Assembly (NCBI RefSeq): GCF_001644645.1
Contig: NZ_CP011390.1
Location: 248,001 to 312,000, forward strand
Source of the DNA: Flavisolibacter tropicus
Lineage (GTDB): Bacteria; Bacteroidota; Bacteroidia; Chitinophagales; Chitinophagaceae
Reading direction: 5' to 3'
Length of the DNA: 64,000 nucleotides
Position numbers and translations under genes: made by a program. Below the pieces are notes generated by a model, which did not search any database, was not told the DNA's origin, and was given only the letters and a program-made list of their open reading frames with translations. Below are positions 1-8,286 of the stretch, one piece after another (positions within the stretch are counted from its first letter, which is position 1; every line of letters begins with the position of its first letter).

Positions 1-444
1 GGCGGTCTGGAGTCATTTAAATCAAGCAATTGGTTTAATATTCCTAACTCCTTGTTTGGATTAGCTGCCGGTAGCATTGCGCAACCTATATTCAACAGGA
101 ATGCTTTAAAAACACAGGCGGCTGTAGCCGGCCAGCAAAGAGAACAGGCCGTCATTGAGTTCAGACAAACGGTGTTAAGGGCTACTGGAGAAGTTTCAGA
201 TGCGTTGATACAATTAGAGCAACTAAAAAAACAGCAACAGATAGCCGCAGACCAGGTTGACACGCTTACCCATGCCGTTTTTAATGCCCAACTATTATTC
301 AAAAGCGATATGGCCAACTACCTGGAGGTGCTCCTTGCGCAGGGCAGTGTCATAAGGGCCCAGTTGGAACTGGTAACCATACGGCGGGATCAGATGGGGG
401 CAGCCGTTGAATTATACCGTTCGTTAGGAGGGGGGTGGAAGTAG
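1..444 (+). CDS. TolC/NodT-type outer-membrane efflux protein, C-terminal part
   Basis: This is the last 147 codons of an outer-membrane efflux channel subunit. The reading frame is open to the first base of the window, so the start lies upstream; the TTG at 52 is internal. The visible part holds a long amphipathic helical stretch (about residues 35-125 of the fragment, rich in Gln, Glu and Ala) typical of the periplasmic coiled-coil hairpin of TolC-like proteins. It ends in AVELYRSLGGGW, a C-terminal motif common in the NodT/OprM branch. Such proteins pair with an RND pump and a membrane-fusion protein, which would be expected just upstream. The family is clear; the substrate cannot be judged. 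Confidence 0.88.
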   Translation, partial: GGLESFKSSNWFNIPNSLFGLAAGSIAQPIFNRNALKTQAAVAGQQREQAVIEFRQTVLRATGEVSDALIQLEQLKKQQQIAADQVDTLTHAVFNAQLLFKSDMANYLEVLLAQGSVIRAQLELVTIRRDQMGAAVELYRSLGGGWK

Positions 445-1431
445 GTAAATAATTATAGTTAAAGTACATAAGGCTGTATATAAGCAGTAAATGCAGTAAC
501 GGGATAATGTAGTCTTAAGAACGTTTGCTTTTCTTCTTTTTATACTTTCTCCATTCTATAAATGCAGCTAAAATATCCCCTATACTATTACTTATAATTT
601 CCGCTATCCACATTATGATCAAATTTAAAAAAATAAGCCTGTGATCCCCAAATGGATATCTAACCTATTTGAATAAACTTTTATGTAAATATGTAACATC
701 TGGTATTATGCCGTAAGTTCTATCGGTCTTTGGCAGTTATAGCGTTTGTTGCTATTTAGTTAGCGCTGCTTGGTGATTACAACTCCGCTTACTAAAATCT
801 ACTGTTATTGAACTTATTTAAGCATATTAAAACTATTTACTGTGACTTAGGCTGACATCCGACCAAACAGTGGTGTTGATTCTGATTGTAAGGGATGTTA
901 GTAACCTTCAAATCCCCACACTTCTGGTACCTATCTTTTGACTAACTCCTTACTGAAATTTAGGTGTTTTAATAAATACATCGTATTTAAAGACTATATA
1001 ACTGGAAGATGACAGGAGGATAACCTGAGTCCTTATAGACTCGGGTTATCCTCTCTTTATCCTCGGGTTATCCTATCCGGTTAGCAAGTTTTTATAAGGC
1101 GAAAAAAGACGAGAATCCGGGGAAGTAATGCTTATTAAGGGAAATGAAGTAATCTTTAGGGAGGTTTTAATGGGAGGGCGAATCAGTGACTGATTTGGCC
1201 TTTTGGGGTCTTGTGTAGGCGGAGGCCTTTTTGTGTCTTTTGGCCAACAAGGGAAATAAGCCCCTTGATGGTGGTATGACATTCAAACAACTATAATCTC
1301 TTAGTAATGCAAAATTAATTGAGTATCTTACACATTGCCATTCTTTCTTACATATCCTATCTATAAGTCTTTACATGGTTTAGTGTTGTCCTATTTAAGA
1401 CGATAATTCTTCATTCACTAAAACCACATAT
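445..1431. other. Intergenic region, no gene seen
   Basis: About 990 bases of AT-rich sequence without a convincing reading frame on either strand. An open frame on the minus strand at 1073-1282 is Pro/Lys/Ser-rich with no recognisable features and is treated as chance. The only structure noted is the inverted repeat near 1017-1074, listed separately. Confidence 0.6.
1017..1074. repeat. 15-bp inverted repeat with a third arm copy
   Basis: AGGATAACCTGAGTC (1017-1031) pairs with GACTCGGGTTATCCT (1038-1052) across a 6-nt loop, with one G-T wobble. A second copy of the right arm, CTCGGGTTATCCT, follows at 1062-1074, so two mutually exclusive hairpins are possible. There is no T-run after either arm, so a simple intrinsic terminator is not well supported. 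Confidence 0.6.
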
Positions 1432-1983
1432 ATGTACAAGTTTCGATTGCTTATTATTTGGACAATTGTTTTGGCATCTTGCAATAGCGCTCAACAGAAA
1501 CCGGCAGAAGGCGGTACCGCGGCTACTAATGCTTCAGAGAACGCTCCGGCTGATCTTCCTTACAAGGCTTCTTATTCTAGTAGCTGGTCTACCGACGTTA
1601 CTGATGCGGATCTGAAAATGGTATTAATGACCTATAAAAACTGGGCTGATGGAAATATGAAAGGACTGGGAGCTGGCATGGCAGATACTGTGGAATATGA
1701 TAATGCCAATGGTAAGCATTATCGGTTATCTAATGCCGATTTGATGAAGATGTGGACGACATCCAGAGACAGTTTGAGCTCAATTGTTATTGATATGGAG
1801 GCATGGCAAAAAATGTATTCTACAGATAAGAAAGAAGGCCACATTGTAACATGGTATAAAGAAACCGACACGTATAAAACCGGAAAAGTAGATTCTGCCT
1901 ATTTCCAAGATATTAACCGGTTGAAAAATGGTAAGATTGTGTGGTATGCGCAGTATAAGCGGCCGGCATTACCTAATCAATAG
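1432..1983 (+). CDS. Lipoprotein with NTF2/SnoaL-like fold (predicted)
   Basis: A 183-residue exported lipoprotein of unknown role. The N-terminus has two basic residues, a hydrophobic core and the lipobox V-L-A-S-C with the lipidated Cys at residue 17, followed by a Ser/Ala/Glu-rich linker to about residue 45. The rest (about 55-180) has the pattern of a small alpha+beta NTF2/SnoaL-like domain: an initial helix LKMVLMTYKNWADG, then alternating strands ending in KNGKIVWYAQY. No catalytic residues can be assigned, and the fold call is pattern recognition only. It stands alone, with a repeat element directly downstream. Confidence 0.7.
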   Translation: MYKFRLLIIWTIVLASCNSAQQKPAEGGTAATNASENAPADLPYKASYSSSWSTDVTDADLKMVLMTYKNWADGNMKGLGAGMADTVEYDNANGKHYRLSNADLMKMWTTSRDSLSSIVIDMEAWQKMYSTDKKEGHIVTWYKETDTYKTGKVDSAYFQDINRLKNGKIVWYAQYKRPALPNQ

Positions 1984-2015
1984 AAGCACTTAAGAAAATA
2001 GTAGTAATAATCCAC

Positions 2016-2135
2016 GGTTCTAGCCGTGTCTCCAATGCAACGCTGAAGTGTTTTGGCTGGGACACGGCGCTTTAAATGTAACGCCGTGTCCCTCTCTGCG
2101 CACAATAGCCATACAGAGGAGACACGGCTAGGACC
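2016..2135. repeat. GACACGGCT repeat element, copy A (MITE-like)
   Basis: A 120-bp element with 18-bp terminal inverted repeats: GGTTCTAGCCGTGTCTCC at 2016-2033 and GGAGACACGGCTAGGACC at 2118-2135 (17 of 18 positions complementary). Inside is a second perfect inverted repeat, GGGACACGGCG / CGCCGTGTCCC, separated by 12 nt. Related copies are at 17320-17657 and around the IS110 element, with a decayed one near 5395. No target-site duplication is obvious. It contains no open frame. Confidence 0.75.
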
Positions 2136-2144
2136 CAAAAAACT

Positions 2145-2459
2145 TTAACCGTATACATTTGCATACAAATACCATAACCCGATACTAAAGAGGAGAATTT
2201 CAATAAGCCATATATACAAAACCTTGTCTTTAAATATGGCTTTGAGAATAAAGTCGCTAATCCATAATAAAAAAGAAGCTGGCAGGAAAATTATTATTCC
2301 AAAGAAGCTCCATCCCTTAGATTCTTCCATATTTAGAATGCTAATAATTATGGTTATAGCACAGAAAGCGATGGCTATTACACATGGAGAAAGAATTCTT
2401 AGCCAATTAGTGGTTGCGCCAATAGTATTGGATTGGTCAACAGGCATATTCAAGTTCAT
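2145..2459 (-). CDS. Small membrane protein, unknown function
   Basis: A 104-residue protein with three predicted membrane helices (about residues 22-42, 50-72 and 79-101) separated by short charged loops. The N-terminal 20 residues are polar and lack a signal peptide cleavage site. I do not recognise a family. The competing frame on the plus strand (2224-2463) is basic and featureless and is taken as a shadow. The gene ends 10 bases from repeat copy A. It is moderately likely to be real because of the clean alternation of hydrophobic and charged segments. Confidence 0.5.
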   Translation of the reverse strand: MNLNMPVDQSNTIGATTNWLRILSPCVIAIAFCAITIIISILNMEESKGWSFFGIIIFLPASFLLWISDFILKAIFKDKVLYIWLIEILLFSIGLWYLYANVYG

Positions 2460-2663
2460 TTAATTAAAGTTACAATCTGTTAGTGTCTCGGCCTTGTTCT
2501 TACCAATGCAAATTATCCATAGCATGGCGAACTGGTGTGAAGCCAAAATATTTCCTTTCTCTTTTGTAACCTTTTGTTCCCTCACTTACTCTACTATGGT
2601 TGATGCGCTTTGGTATTGGCTAAGAAAGCCCGTATAGCTGCATTTTCTTTAATCAAATAAACT

Positions 2664-3341
2664 ATGATACAAAACGGGACGTTAGTGACAGTAAATGGAA
2701 AACACGCAGCGGAAACAAATGGCTATCACCTCGAATCAACCTCAGAGGGAGGGATACACAAGAATGGGCATTTAATAGATGATGAGACGAAGATCAAAAT
2801 GATCAGCCATCATTTTAGACAGATCATGCAGATATTGGGTCTTGATCTAAACGATGATAGTTTAAAAGATACACCGGATCGTGTGGCTAAGATGTATGTG
2901 AAGGAGGCCTTTAGTGGCTTGAACCCTAATAATAAACCAGATATTTCTCTATTTGAAAATAGTTACCACTATAATGAGATGCTGGTTGAAAAGAATATCA
3001 CCCTTTATTCCTACTGCGAGCATCATTTTGTTCCCATCATCGGTAAAGCACACGTAGCTTATTTATCCAGCGGCAGGGTGATAGGCCTTTCCAAGATCAA
3101 CCGTATTGTGCAATACTATGGGCGTAGGCCGCAAGTACAGGAACGACTAACCGAACAGATTGCTACTGCCTTAAAAAAGGCACTAAATACAGATGATGTA
3201 GCCGTTGTTATAGATGCAGCTCATCTATGTGTAGCTTCAAGGGGTATTTGTGATGTGAATAGTACTACTGTTACCAGTCACTATTCCGGTAAATTCAAAG
3301 ATGTAGAAGTTAAAAAAGAATTCTTATCTTATATAAAATAG
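2664..3341 (+). CDS. folE: GTP cyclohydrolase I
   Basis: Converts GTP to 7,8-dihydroneopterin triphosphate, the first step of folate, tetrahydrobiopterin or queuosine-type pterin synthesis, in the cytoplasm. The conserved domain covers about residues 45-223. Zinc ligands are visible as Cys118 and His121 in SYCEHHF and Cys189 in LCVASRG. The signatures VIGLSKINRIVQYY and RRPQVQERLTEQI are near-canonical, with Gln-Tyr-Tyr where Asp-Tyr-Phe is more usual. The first 40 residues form a variable Thr/Gly/His-rich extension, as is common in this family. The next gene, a flavin reductase, starts 36 bases later on the same strand, suggesting co-transcription. Confidence 0.96.
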   Translation: MIQNGTLVTVNGKHAAETNGYHLESTSEGGIHKNGHLIDDETKIKMISHHFRQIMQILGLDLNDDSLKDTPDRVAKMYVKEAFSGLNPNNKPDISLFENSYHYNEMLVEKNITLYSYCEHHFVPIIGKAHVAYLSSGRVIGLSKINRIVQYYGRRPQVQERLTEQIATALKKALNTDDVAVVIDAAHLCVASRGICDVNSTTVTSHYSGKFKDVEVKKEFLSYIK

Positions 3342-3377
3342 CCTCGTCCACTAAAGATTACGCAAAGCAATAAAACA

Positions 3378-4043
3378 ATGCCGCATATTATAAAAATAAA
3401 GTCGATAGAAAACGTTACCCATAATGTAAAGCGTTTCAGATGTGAAAAGCCTGCTGGTTATACGTTTCATCCTGGACAGGCAACGGAAGTAGCCATCAAT
3501 AAGCCAGGATGGGAGGAGGAGAAAAGACCTTTCACCTTTACTGCACTTAATGATTCTCCTGATCTTGAATTCACCATAAAGATCTATGATGATCATCAGG
3601 GGGTAACCAACGAACTCAATAGCCTTAAACCGGGCAATGAGTTAATTGTTGATGATGTATGGGGTACGATAGAATACAAAGGCCCTGGCTATTTTATTGC
3701 CGGTGGGGCTGGTATTACACCCTTTATTGCCATACTCCGGCAGTTAAAGAAAGACAATGAGGTAGCAGGAAACAAGCTTTTCTTCTCCAATAAAACCTCG
3801 CGTGATATCATTTTAGAAGAGGAGCTGAGTAACATACTTGGCGAGAACGCTATTTATGTAATTACAGATGAACCAGCCAACAACTATCATACTGGTCTCA
3901 TTAACGAAGCCTTCCTTAAAACACACATTGATGATTTTAGCAAGCCATTTTATTTGTGTGGTCCGACCCCAATGGTAGAAGCGTTAAAGGAATGTCTGAC
4001 TATGCTGGGATCTTCTCCAGATGCTGTAGTATTTGAGAAATAG
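3378..4043 (+). CDS. FAD/NAD(P)H-dependent flavodoxin/ferredoxin reductase-like oxidoreductase
   Basis: A 221-residue soluble flavoprotein reductase of the ferredoxin-NADP+ reductase superfamily. The N-terminal FAD-binding barrel (about 1-95) carries the RPFTFTA motif (Arg-Pro-Phe-Thr) that contacts the flavin. The C-terminal nucleotide-binding domain begins with GGAGITPFIAILRQL and ends with YLCGPTPMVEAL, both typical of NAD(P)H binding. No 2Fe-2S cluster motif (CxxxxCxxC) is present, so it is a plain reductase rather than a phthalate-dioxygenase-type enzyme. It follows folE at 36 bp and is followed by a strong terminator. The electron acceptor is unknown; a role beside pterin metabolism is only a guess from position. 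Confidence 0.88.
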   Translation: MPHIIKIKSIENVTHNVKRFRCEKPAGYTFHPGQATEVAINKPGWEEEKRPFTFTALNDSPDLEFTIKIYDDHQGVTNELNSLKPGNELIVDDVWGTIEYKGPGYFIAGGAGITPFIAILRQLKKDNEVAGNKLFFSNKTSRDIILEEELSNILGENAIYVITDEPANNYHTGLINEAFLKTHIDDFSKPFYLCGPTPMVEALKECLTMLGSSPDAVVFEK

Positions 4044-4382
4044 TACAGCGTTCGAGGTCTGTCGCCTGTTAATTGATATACACTAAAAGAATAGCCCCTT
4101 ATCAAGTGTAAGCTTGATAAGGGGCTATTCTTTTCTTATCATTCTATGGATTCAAATTGATTGAATTTAAAACTACAGGCAGTGGTTGTTTATAATTTAG
4201 GAAACACTAGGAATTGCATGTGGCTGCGTAGACGCTGCAAAGAAAACACAAGACCTCAGCTAGTTGGCTAAGGCCAGCGAACTATAAGTTAAATAGGCTT
4301 TGCTTTTGTCTAGCAAAGGTAAGCCGAACTATAAAGAGTCACCAAGCTCTGAAAGAAAAGACAGAACATAGTCTTTACCTGC
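4044..4382. other. Intergenic region between convergent genes
   Basis: Holds the bidirectional terminator at 4085-4134. The remaining 250 bases contain a short direct repeat, CGAACTATAA, near 4276 and 4322, and no reading frame of interest. Confidence 0.6.
4085..4134. terminator. Bidirectional intrinsic terminator
   Basis: A perfect 22-bp stem (4085-4106 paired with 4113-4134) with a 6-nt loop, GC-rich in the middle and flanked by A and T tracts on both sides. It sits between the convergent flavin reductase (plus) and the beta-barrel gene (minus). Confidence 0.92.
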
Positions 4383-4973
4383 TTACTGCTCAACCTTCTT
4401 TTTATTTAAAAAGGTATAAAACAAACCCACTTGAAATACTCCATTTTTAAAGTCGGAACTATAATCGGGCGATTCTATGTTGCCGATACTGCTGAGACCC
4501 AAGATATAGCGTGCATTAATTCCAAGGCCTAACTTGGTTTCAAAACCAAGGCCTAATGCACCTGCCACATCGCTAGACTTGGTGAAGTCTTCACTGCTCG
4601 CATCGGGAACGTCTTCATTCAGTTTGAATCCTACCTGGGGGCCAATTTCTATATACAAACTATTAAAGTGATATTGTAACATTATGGGAACATTGATGTA
4701 CGAAACCTTGGCATCAAATTCTGTTGTGCTTGACTTTAATTTAGCACCCTGTTCTGACCAAACGACTTCAGGTTGAAGTCCCAAATTATTGGCAAAGCGC
4801 CAACGTACATACGCTCCGGCATAAGGTCTTGTCAATGATTCATTTTCTATATTTTTGAAATCACCACCGACAAAGTTGCTAATGTTAACCCCAGCCTTCA
4901 GTCCAAGTTGGAGTTGAGCGTAAGTAGTTTGCAGGGAAAGCAGCAGAACCGCTGCCAATAAATGTTTAAGCAT
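4383..4973 (-). CDS. Outer-membrane beta-barrel protein (PorT-like family)
   Basis: A 196-residue predicted outer-membrane protein. It begins with a signal peptide (MLKHLLAAVLLLSLQTTYA, cleavage near residue 19-20). The mature part opens with QLQLGLKAGVNISNF, the standard first strand of Bacteroidota eight-stranded barrels of the PorT/OMP_b-brl family. Alternating amphipathic strands follow, such as PYAGAYVRWRF and YINVPIMLQYHF, ending in GVFQVGLFYTF with an aromatic residue close to the terminus. No substrate can be inferred. It is monocistronic, with a long region free of genes upstream. Confidence 0.82.
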   Translation of the reverse strand: MLKHLLAAVLLLSLQTTYAQLQLGLKAGVNISNFVGGDFKNIENESLTRPYAGAYVRWRFANNLGLQPEVVWSEQGAKLKSSTTEFDAKVSYINVPIMLQYHFNSLYIEIGPQVGFKLNEDVPDASSEDFTKSSDVAGALGLGFETKLGLGINARYILGLSSIGNIESPDYSSDFKNGVFQVGLFYTFLNKKKVEQ

Positions 4974-5903
4974 AATAAAGCATTTAATTTTAGAGATAAG
5001 TGCTAAGCACCGGGTACTAAAAACGGCAATCTGTAATCATGATATTTTCTATTGTATCATGATACTATACACGTTCTCGACCGGCATACAGATTTGATAT
5101 TAGGCAAGCAGAAATTTTATCGGTAATCAGCAGGTAGCAGAATACAACGGAAGAATTCTAAAGCAAGTCGCTGTAGGAATAATACTAGGAAATTTGGCAA
5201 AAGTGATGAAACGTACTATTCATCATCTTTTCAAGCGGATAACATGATGTTAATGGCTGTAAAATTAAAACAAAATATATACTCGGTCGCTTATAATTGA
5301 ACTTATTTACGCATTTCGGCTCAAAGTTGCTCAAAATCCTACAGTGAAGCCTGAATAGTCGTGCTAGTGGTGTAGTTCTTGTGTTTTATGTCTTGGACGT
5401 GGCTCCAATGGCGAGTCAAAGTGAGTTGGCATTGGAGAAACAGCTGAGGCTAACGAGCTATTATTTGAGTAGACATTACAAGCTTAAAGTAGCTGAGGTG
5501 CCATTCACATAAATGTCATAAAATAAGGTTGTCTTTTATTGGTGACATTGGCCCCGGAAAAGATGGCCGCACCGTAAACAGAAGAAATTTACTTATCTGG
5601 CTATCACGTACCTACGTTGTCCTTACTGTATGATCACCTGACTTTTCTTGAGAGATAACGTGACTGCTTATATGTAATTACCCAGTTCGCTTAGGGGTCA
5701 ATGCACAAATTCTTATATGAGCTATAATAGGAGTTTATAATTGAATTGATGTAGGTAATGATGTAAATCAAACAATTTACTAATCCACATCATTTTGTAA
5801 GAATCAAGGCTGGCTTACATTAATATGTTGTAGAAAATAAAGACCTTAAATTGGTTATGTAAGCTGCTGAATTTGATGAGTGGTATGCAAAAACTAAGAA
5901 GTT
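4974..5903. other. Long intergenic region
   Basis: 930 bases between two divergently transcribed beta-barrel genes. There is no credible gene on either strand. A decayed copy of the GACACGGCT repeat family is recognisable at about 5395-5430. The region is AT-rich with many stops in all frames. Promoters for both flanking genes should lie here, but no clean TTG/TAnnTTTG pair was identified. Confidence 0.55.
5395..5430 (+). repeat. Decayed fragment of the GACACGGCT repeat family (copy D)
   Basis: The segment reads roughly GGACGTGGCTCCAATGG, then a CAAAGTGAGTTGGC stretch. It aligns with the first 40 bases of copies A (2016) and C (17320), which read CCGTGtCTCCAATGC followed by AAGTGTgTTGGC. The rest of the element is not recognisable here. 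Confidence 0.45.
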
Positions 5904-6590
5904 ATGAAAATACTTATTTGCTTGTTCGTATGTAGCTTGACCCTTACGATTCCGTGTTTCAGTCAATCAAAAACAAACTCATCAAAAGCATATGTGACGT
6001 CAGGTGGAGAGCTAATATTTTCTTTCGCGAACATCGAACAAGACGGGAGCAGCGAAAATTCTATTCTTCGTTTTTCACCTGTTATCAATTTACAGGGAAT
6101 GCTAAATAAAGACTTGAGTGAAAAATTTGGTGTCTTTACCGGATTGGCTTTAAGAAATGTGGGTTATATAATGGATGACTATAAAGACCCATCCAATAAT
6201 CTAAATTATAAGAAAAAGTTTCGGTCTTATAATCTGGGGATTCCGGTTGGGTTCAAAGTTGGAAATCTTGATAAGACCTTTTTTTATGGAGGTTACGAAG
6301 GGGAGGTTGCCCTTGCTTACAAAGAAAAGACCTATGAAGGGGGCGATAAAACAAATAAGATAACAGGCTGGTTTAGTAACAGGCAGGAAATATTTCAGCA
6401 TGGCTTCCTTGCAGGGATTCAGTTTCCTTATGGCGCCAACCTGAAGTTTAAATATTATCTGAGTGAATTTCATAACCGTGATTATGTAGACAATGCCGGC
6501 GTAAAACCTTATGCTGCACTTAAATCAAACATCTATTATTTTTCGCTAAGCTTTTTTCTTTTCAAGAATTTAGACTTTAATGCATACTAG
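5904..6590 (+). CDS. Outer-membrane beta-barrel protein, unknown role
   Basis: A 228-residue exported protein. The signal peptide is MKILICLFVCSLTLTIPCFS, cleaved before QSKTNSS. The mature part is built of alternating strands such as GVFTGLALRNVGYI, SYNLGIPVGFKVG and FFYGGYEGEVALAY, and ends IYYFSLSFFLF, as expected for a barrel. The Cys in the signal peptide does not sit in a good lipobox. It resembles the porin-like small barrels frequent in Bacteroidota, but I cannot name a family. It stands alone, and the downstream gene is convergent. Confidence 0.75.
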   Translation: MKILICLFVCSLTLTIPCFSQSKTNSSKAYVTSGGELIFSFANIEQDGSSENSILRFSPVINLQGMLNKDLSEKFGVFTGLALRNVGYIMDDYKDPSNNLNYKKKFRSYNLGIPVGFKVGNLDKTFFYGGYEGEVALAYKEKTYEGGDKTNKITGWFSNRQEIFQHGFLAGIQFPYGANLKFKYYLSEFHNRDYVDNAGVKPYAALKSNIYYFSLSFFLFKNLDFNAY

Positions 6591-6725
6591 TAAATGCTAT
6601 CATGTCTTTTTAATAAAAGGTTTAAGTGCTGAACGATATAAGCGAAGCTGGCCTAGCTGTTCGGAATAAATAAGTTTGGCTGATAAGAATAGGCTGTATA
6701 CTTGCGTTAGTAATGGCTCCATTTT

Positions 6726-7262
6726 CTAATACTGCCTCTTTATTTTCTTCCTTACCCCATTTACAAGCACTTCATCATCAAAATAACCCCAAGGTAAATC
6801 ATTTGGTAGTTTGGACTGAAAATAATGCGCTTGTTGTATGAAGACTGCTGAATTGGCATTCGTGTACTTATTCTCCTGTTTTGATAAAAGTGAATCGTTG
6901 GAATAATAGTACCTAGAGGCGCAATTTTTACATGTAGATTTTGGTGGAATAACCGTAACGGAAGTCAATTTGTTTTTACCGAAGGAATAAATCACCTGTG
7001 CTCCCTTCTCTGGCTTTTGGCAATTGTCGGATTCTCGAACAGAGCTGAGCATCCTGTTCTGTTTGTCAAAATAATAGCCACGGCTCATGGTGATTTTCTT
7101 TCCGGATACATCTACGGTATCCATAAGCTCAAACATTACCAGGAAGTATTCACTAGGCTTAAACTTTTTTGCCTTACTAACAATGGTCACCGTGTCCAAT
7201 GCCTGTGCGCCGGCGAATGTTCCCACAGTAAGTAAGAGTAACAATACAGTTATCTTTTTCAT
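6726..7262 (-). CDS. Exported protein, unknown function
   Basis: A 178-residue protein starting at MKKITVLLLLLTVGTFAGAQA, a clear signal peptide with cleavage after GAQA. The frame stays open 183 bases further upstream, but that extension is low in similarity to protein and would bury the signal peptide, so this ATG is preferred. The mature part contains two Cys pairs (DNCQKP, and CKNCAS with a CxxC arrangement) that could form disulfides. Short repeated Tyr-rich segments (SRYYYSNDSLLSKQE) resemble the MORN/YD-like repeats of Bacteroidota surface proteins, but too weakly to assign. No operon partner is seen. Confidence 0.65.
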   Translation of the reverse strand: MKKITVLLLLLTVGTFAGAQALDTVTIVSKAKKFKPSEYFLVMFELMDTVDVSGKKITMSRGYYFDKQNRMLSSVRESDNCQKPEKGAQVIYSFGKNKLTSVTVIPPKSTCKNCASRYYYSNDSLLSKQENKYTNANSAVFIQQAHYFQSKLPNDLPWGYFDDEVLVNGVRKKIKRQY

Positions 7263-7557
7263 GGTTAATTGTTTAACTGAGAGTAGTTGGATTTGACTCC
7301 AAAAGAATACTAGCTTCCACAACAAATACGGTTGTTTGGAACTACCCGACTGCGTTACTATTACAAAGATAAACCGAGATGTGTTGAGCAGAAAGGACAG
7401 TGAAGAAGAACAGGTTAAAACAGTGGTTGCTTTTGAAGATTGCAATAAAGTTATTCTTTGACCTTTGAAGTATATTATTCAACCAGTCCTTGTAGTTAAT
7501 GGAATGGATAATAGCTTGGTTCAATTAATTCATTTTAAATCATCGTAGAGTGCCATC

Positions 7558-8286
7558 TTACTGAAAGCCTTTTAGCTTATTATAGAAGGCGTCAGCGTAG
7601 GTGTCGCTGATGGGGATGACCTGATCAGCAATACAGATTCTGTTTTTCTCGATGTGGTCTATTTTGTCAATGGCCACCAGAAAGGAACGGTGCACGCGGA
7701 CAAAATCCTGTGGGGGTAACAACTCCTCCAATTTAGCAAAATTCAGAAGCGTCATGATCTTCTCTTCCTTAGTATGAATCCGCAGGTAGTCTTTCATACC
7801 CTCCACAAAAAGAATATCACCGGTAGCCACTTTTTGAATACGGTGGCCCACCTTCAGGAAGATATATTCCTGTTCGCTTTTCGGCTCTGGTTTCGGTCCC
7901 TTCGTTTCCGGTTGAAGTTTGAGGCTTTGTTCCTGGTACAGGCGCAGGACGCCCTTGTAAAAACGTTCAAAGGAAAAGGGCTTTAATAGATAATCCTTCA
8001 CCTCAAGATCAAAGGCTTTTAGGGCATACTGGTCATAGGCAGTGGTCAGGATGATCATAGGTTTAGGATTCAGCATCGGGATGAAACTGAGCCCGTCCAG
8101 ATCCGGCATGTTGATATCGAGAAAAAGAAGGTCAGGTTCGTATTCCTTTAAAGCGCTTGCAGCTTCCAGCGGGCTCATGAAACTACCTTTCAGCTCTAGA
8201 AAGGAAACTTTGGCGATATAGTCTTCCAGTATTTCCTGCGCCAAAGGTTCATCATCAATGATATAGCAGGTTAGCTTTTCTTTCAT
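7558..8286 (-). CDS. LytTR-family response regulator
   Basis: A 242-residue DNA-binding response regulator. The receiver domain (about 1-120) has the acidic pair Asp11-Asp12, the phosphoacceptor Asp57 in LLFLDINMPDLDG, the switch Thr in ILTTAYDQYALKAFD and the Lys in DYLLKPF. A Pro/Lys/Glu linker leads to a LytTR domain (about 140-240) with FLKVGHRIQKV, ILFVEGMKDYLRIHT and FVRVHRSFLVAIDKI. The ATG of MKEKLTCYIIDDEP is chosen over an upstream in-frame start because the receiver fold begins at once. It overlaps the 3' end of the sensor kinase gene by 32 bases, so the pair is co-transcribed and probably translationally coupled. Confidence 0.93.
   Translation of the reverse strand: MKEKLTCYIIDDEPLAQEILEDYIAKVSFLELKGSFMSPLEAASALKEYEPDLLFLDINMPDLDGLSFIPMLNPKPMIILTTAYDQYALKAFDLEVKDYLLKPFSFERFYKGVLRLYQEQSLKLQPETKGPKPEPKSEQEYIFLKVGHRIQKVATGDILFVEGMKDYLRIHTKEEKIMTLLNFAKLEELLPPQDFVRVHRSFLVAIDKIDHIEKNRICIADQVIPISDTYADAFYNKLKGFQ

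Noticed and set aside
1073..1282. Minus-strand open frame in the first intergenic region
   Set aside because: Low-complexity Pro/Lys/Ser composition, no signal or domain, and overlap with an inverted repeat.
2224..2463. Plus-strand frame opposite the small membrane protein
   Set aside because: Basic and featureless, while the minus-strand frame shows three clean membrane helices.
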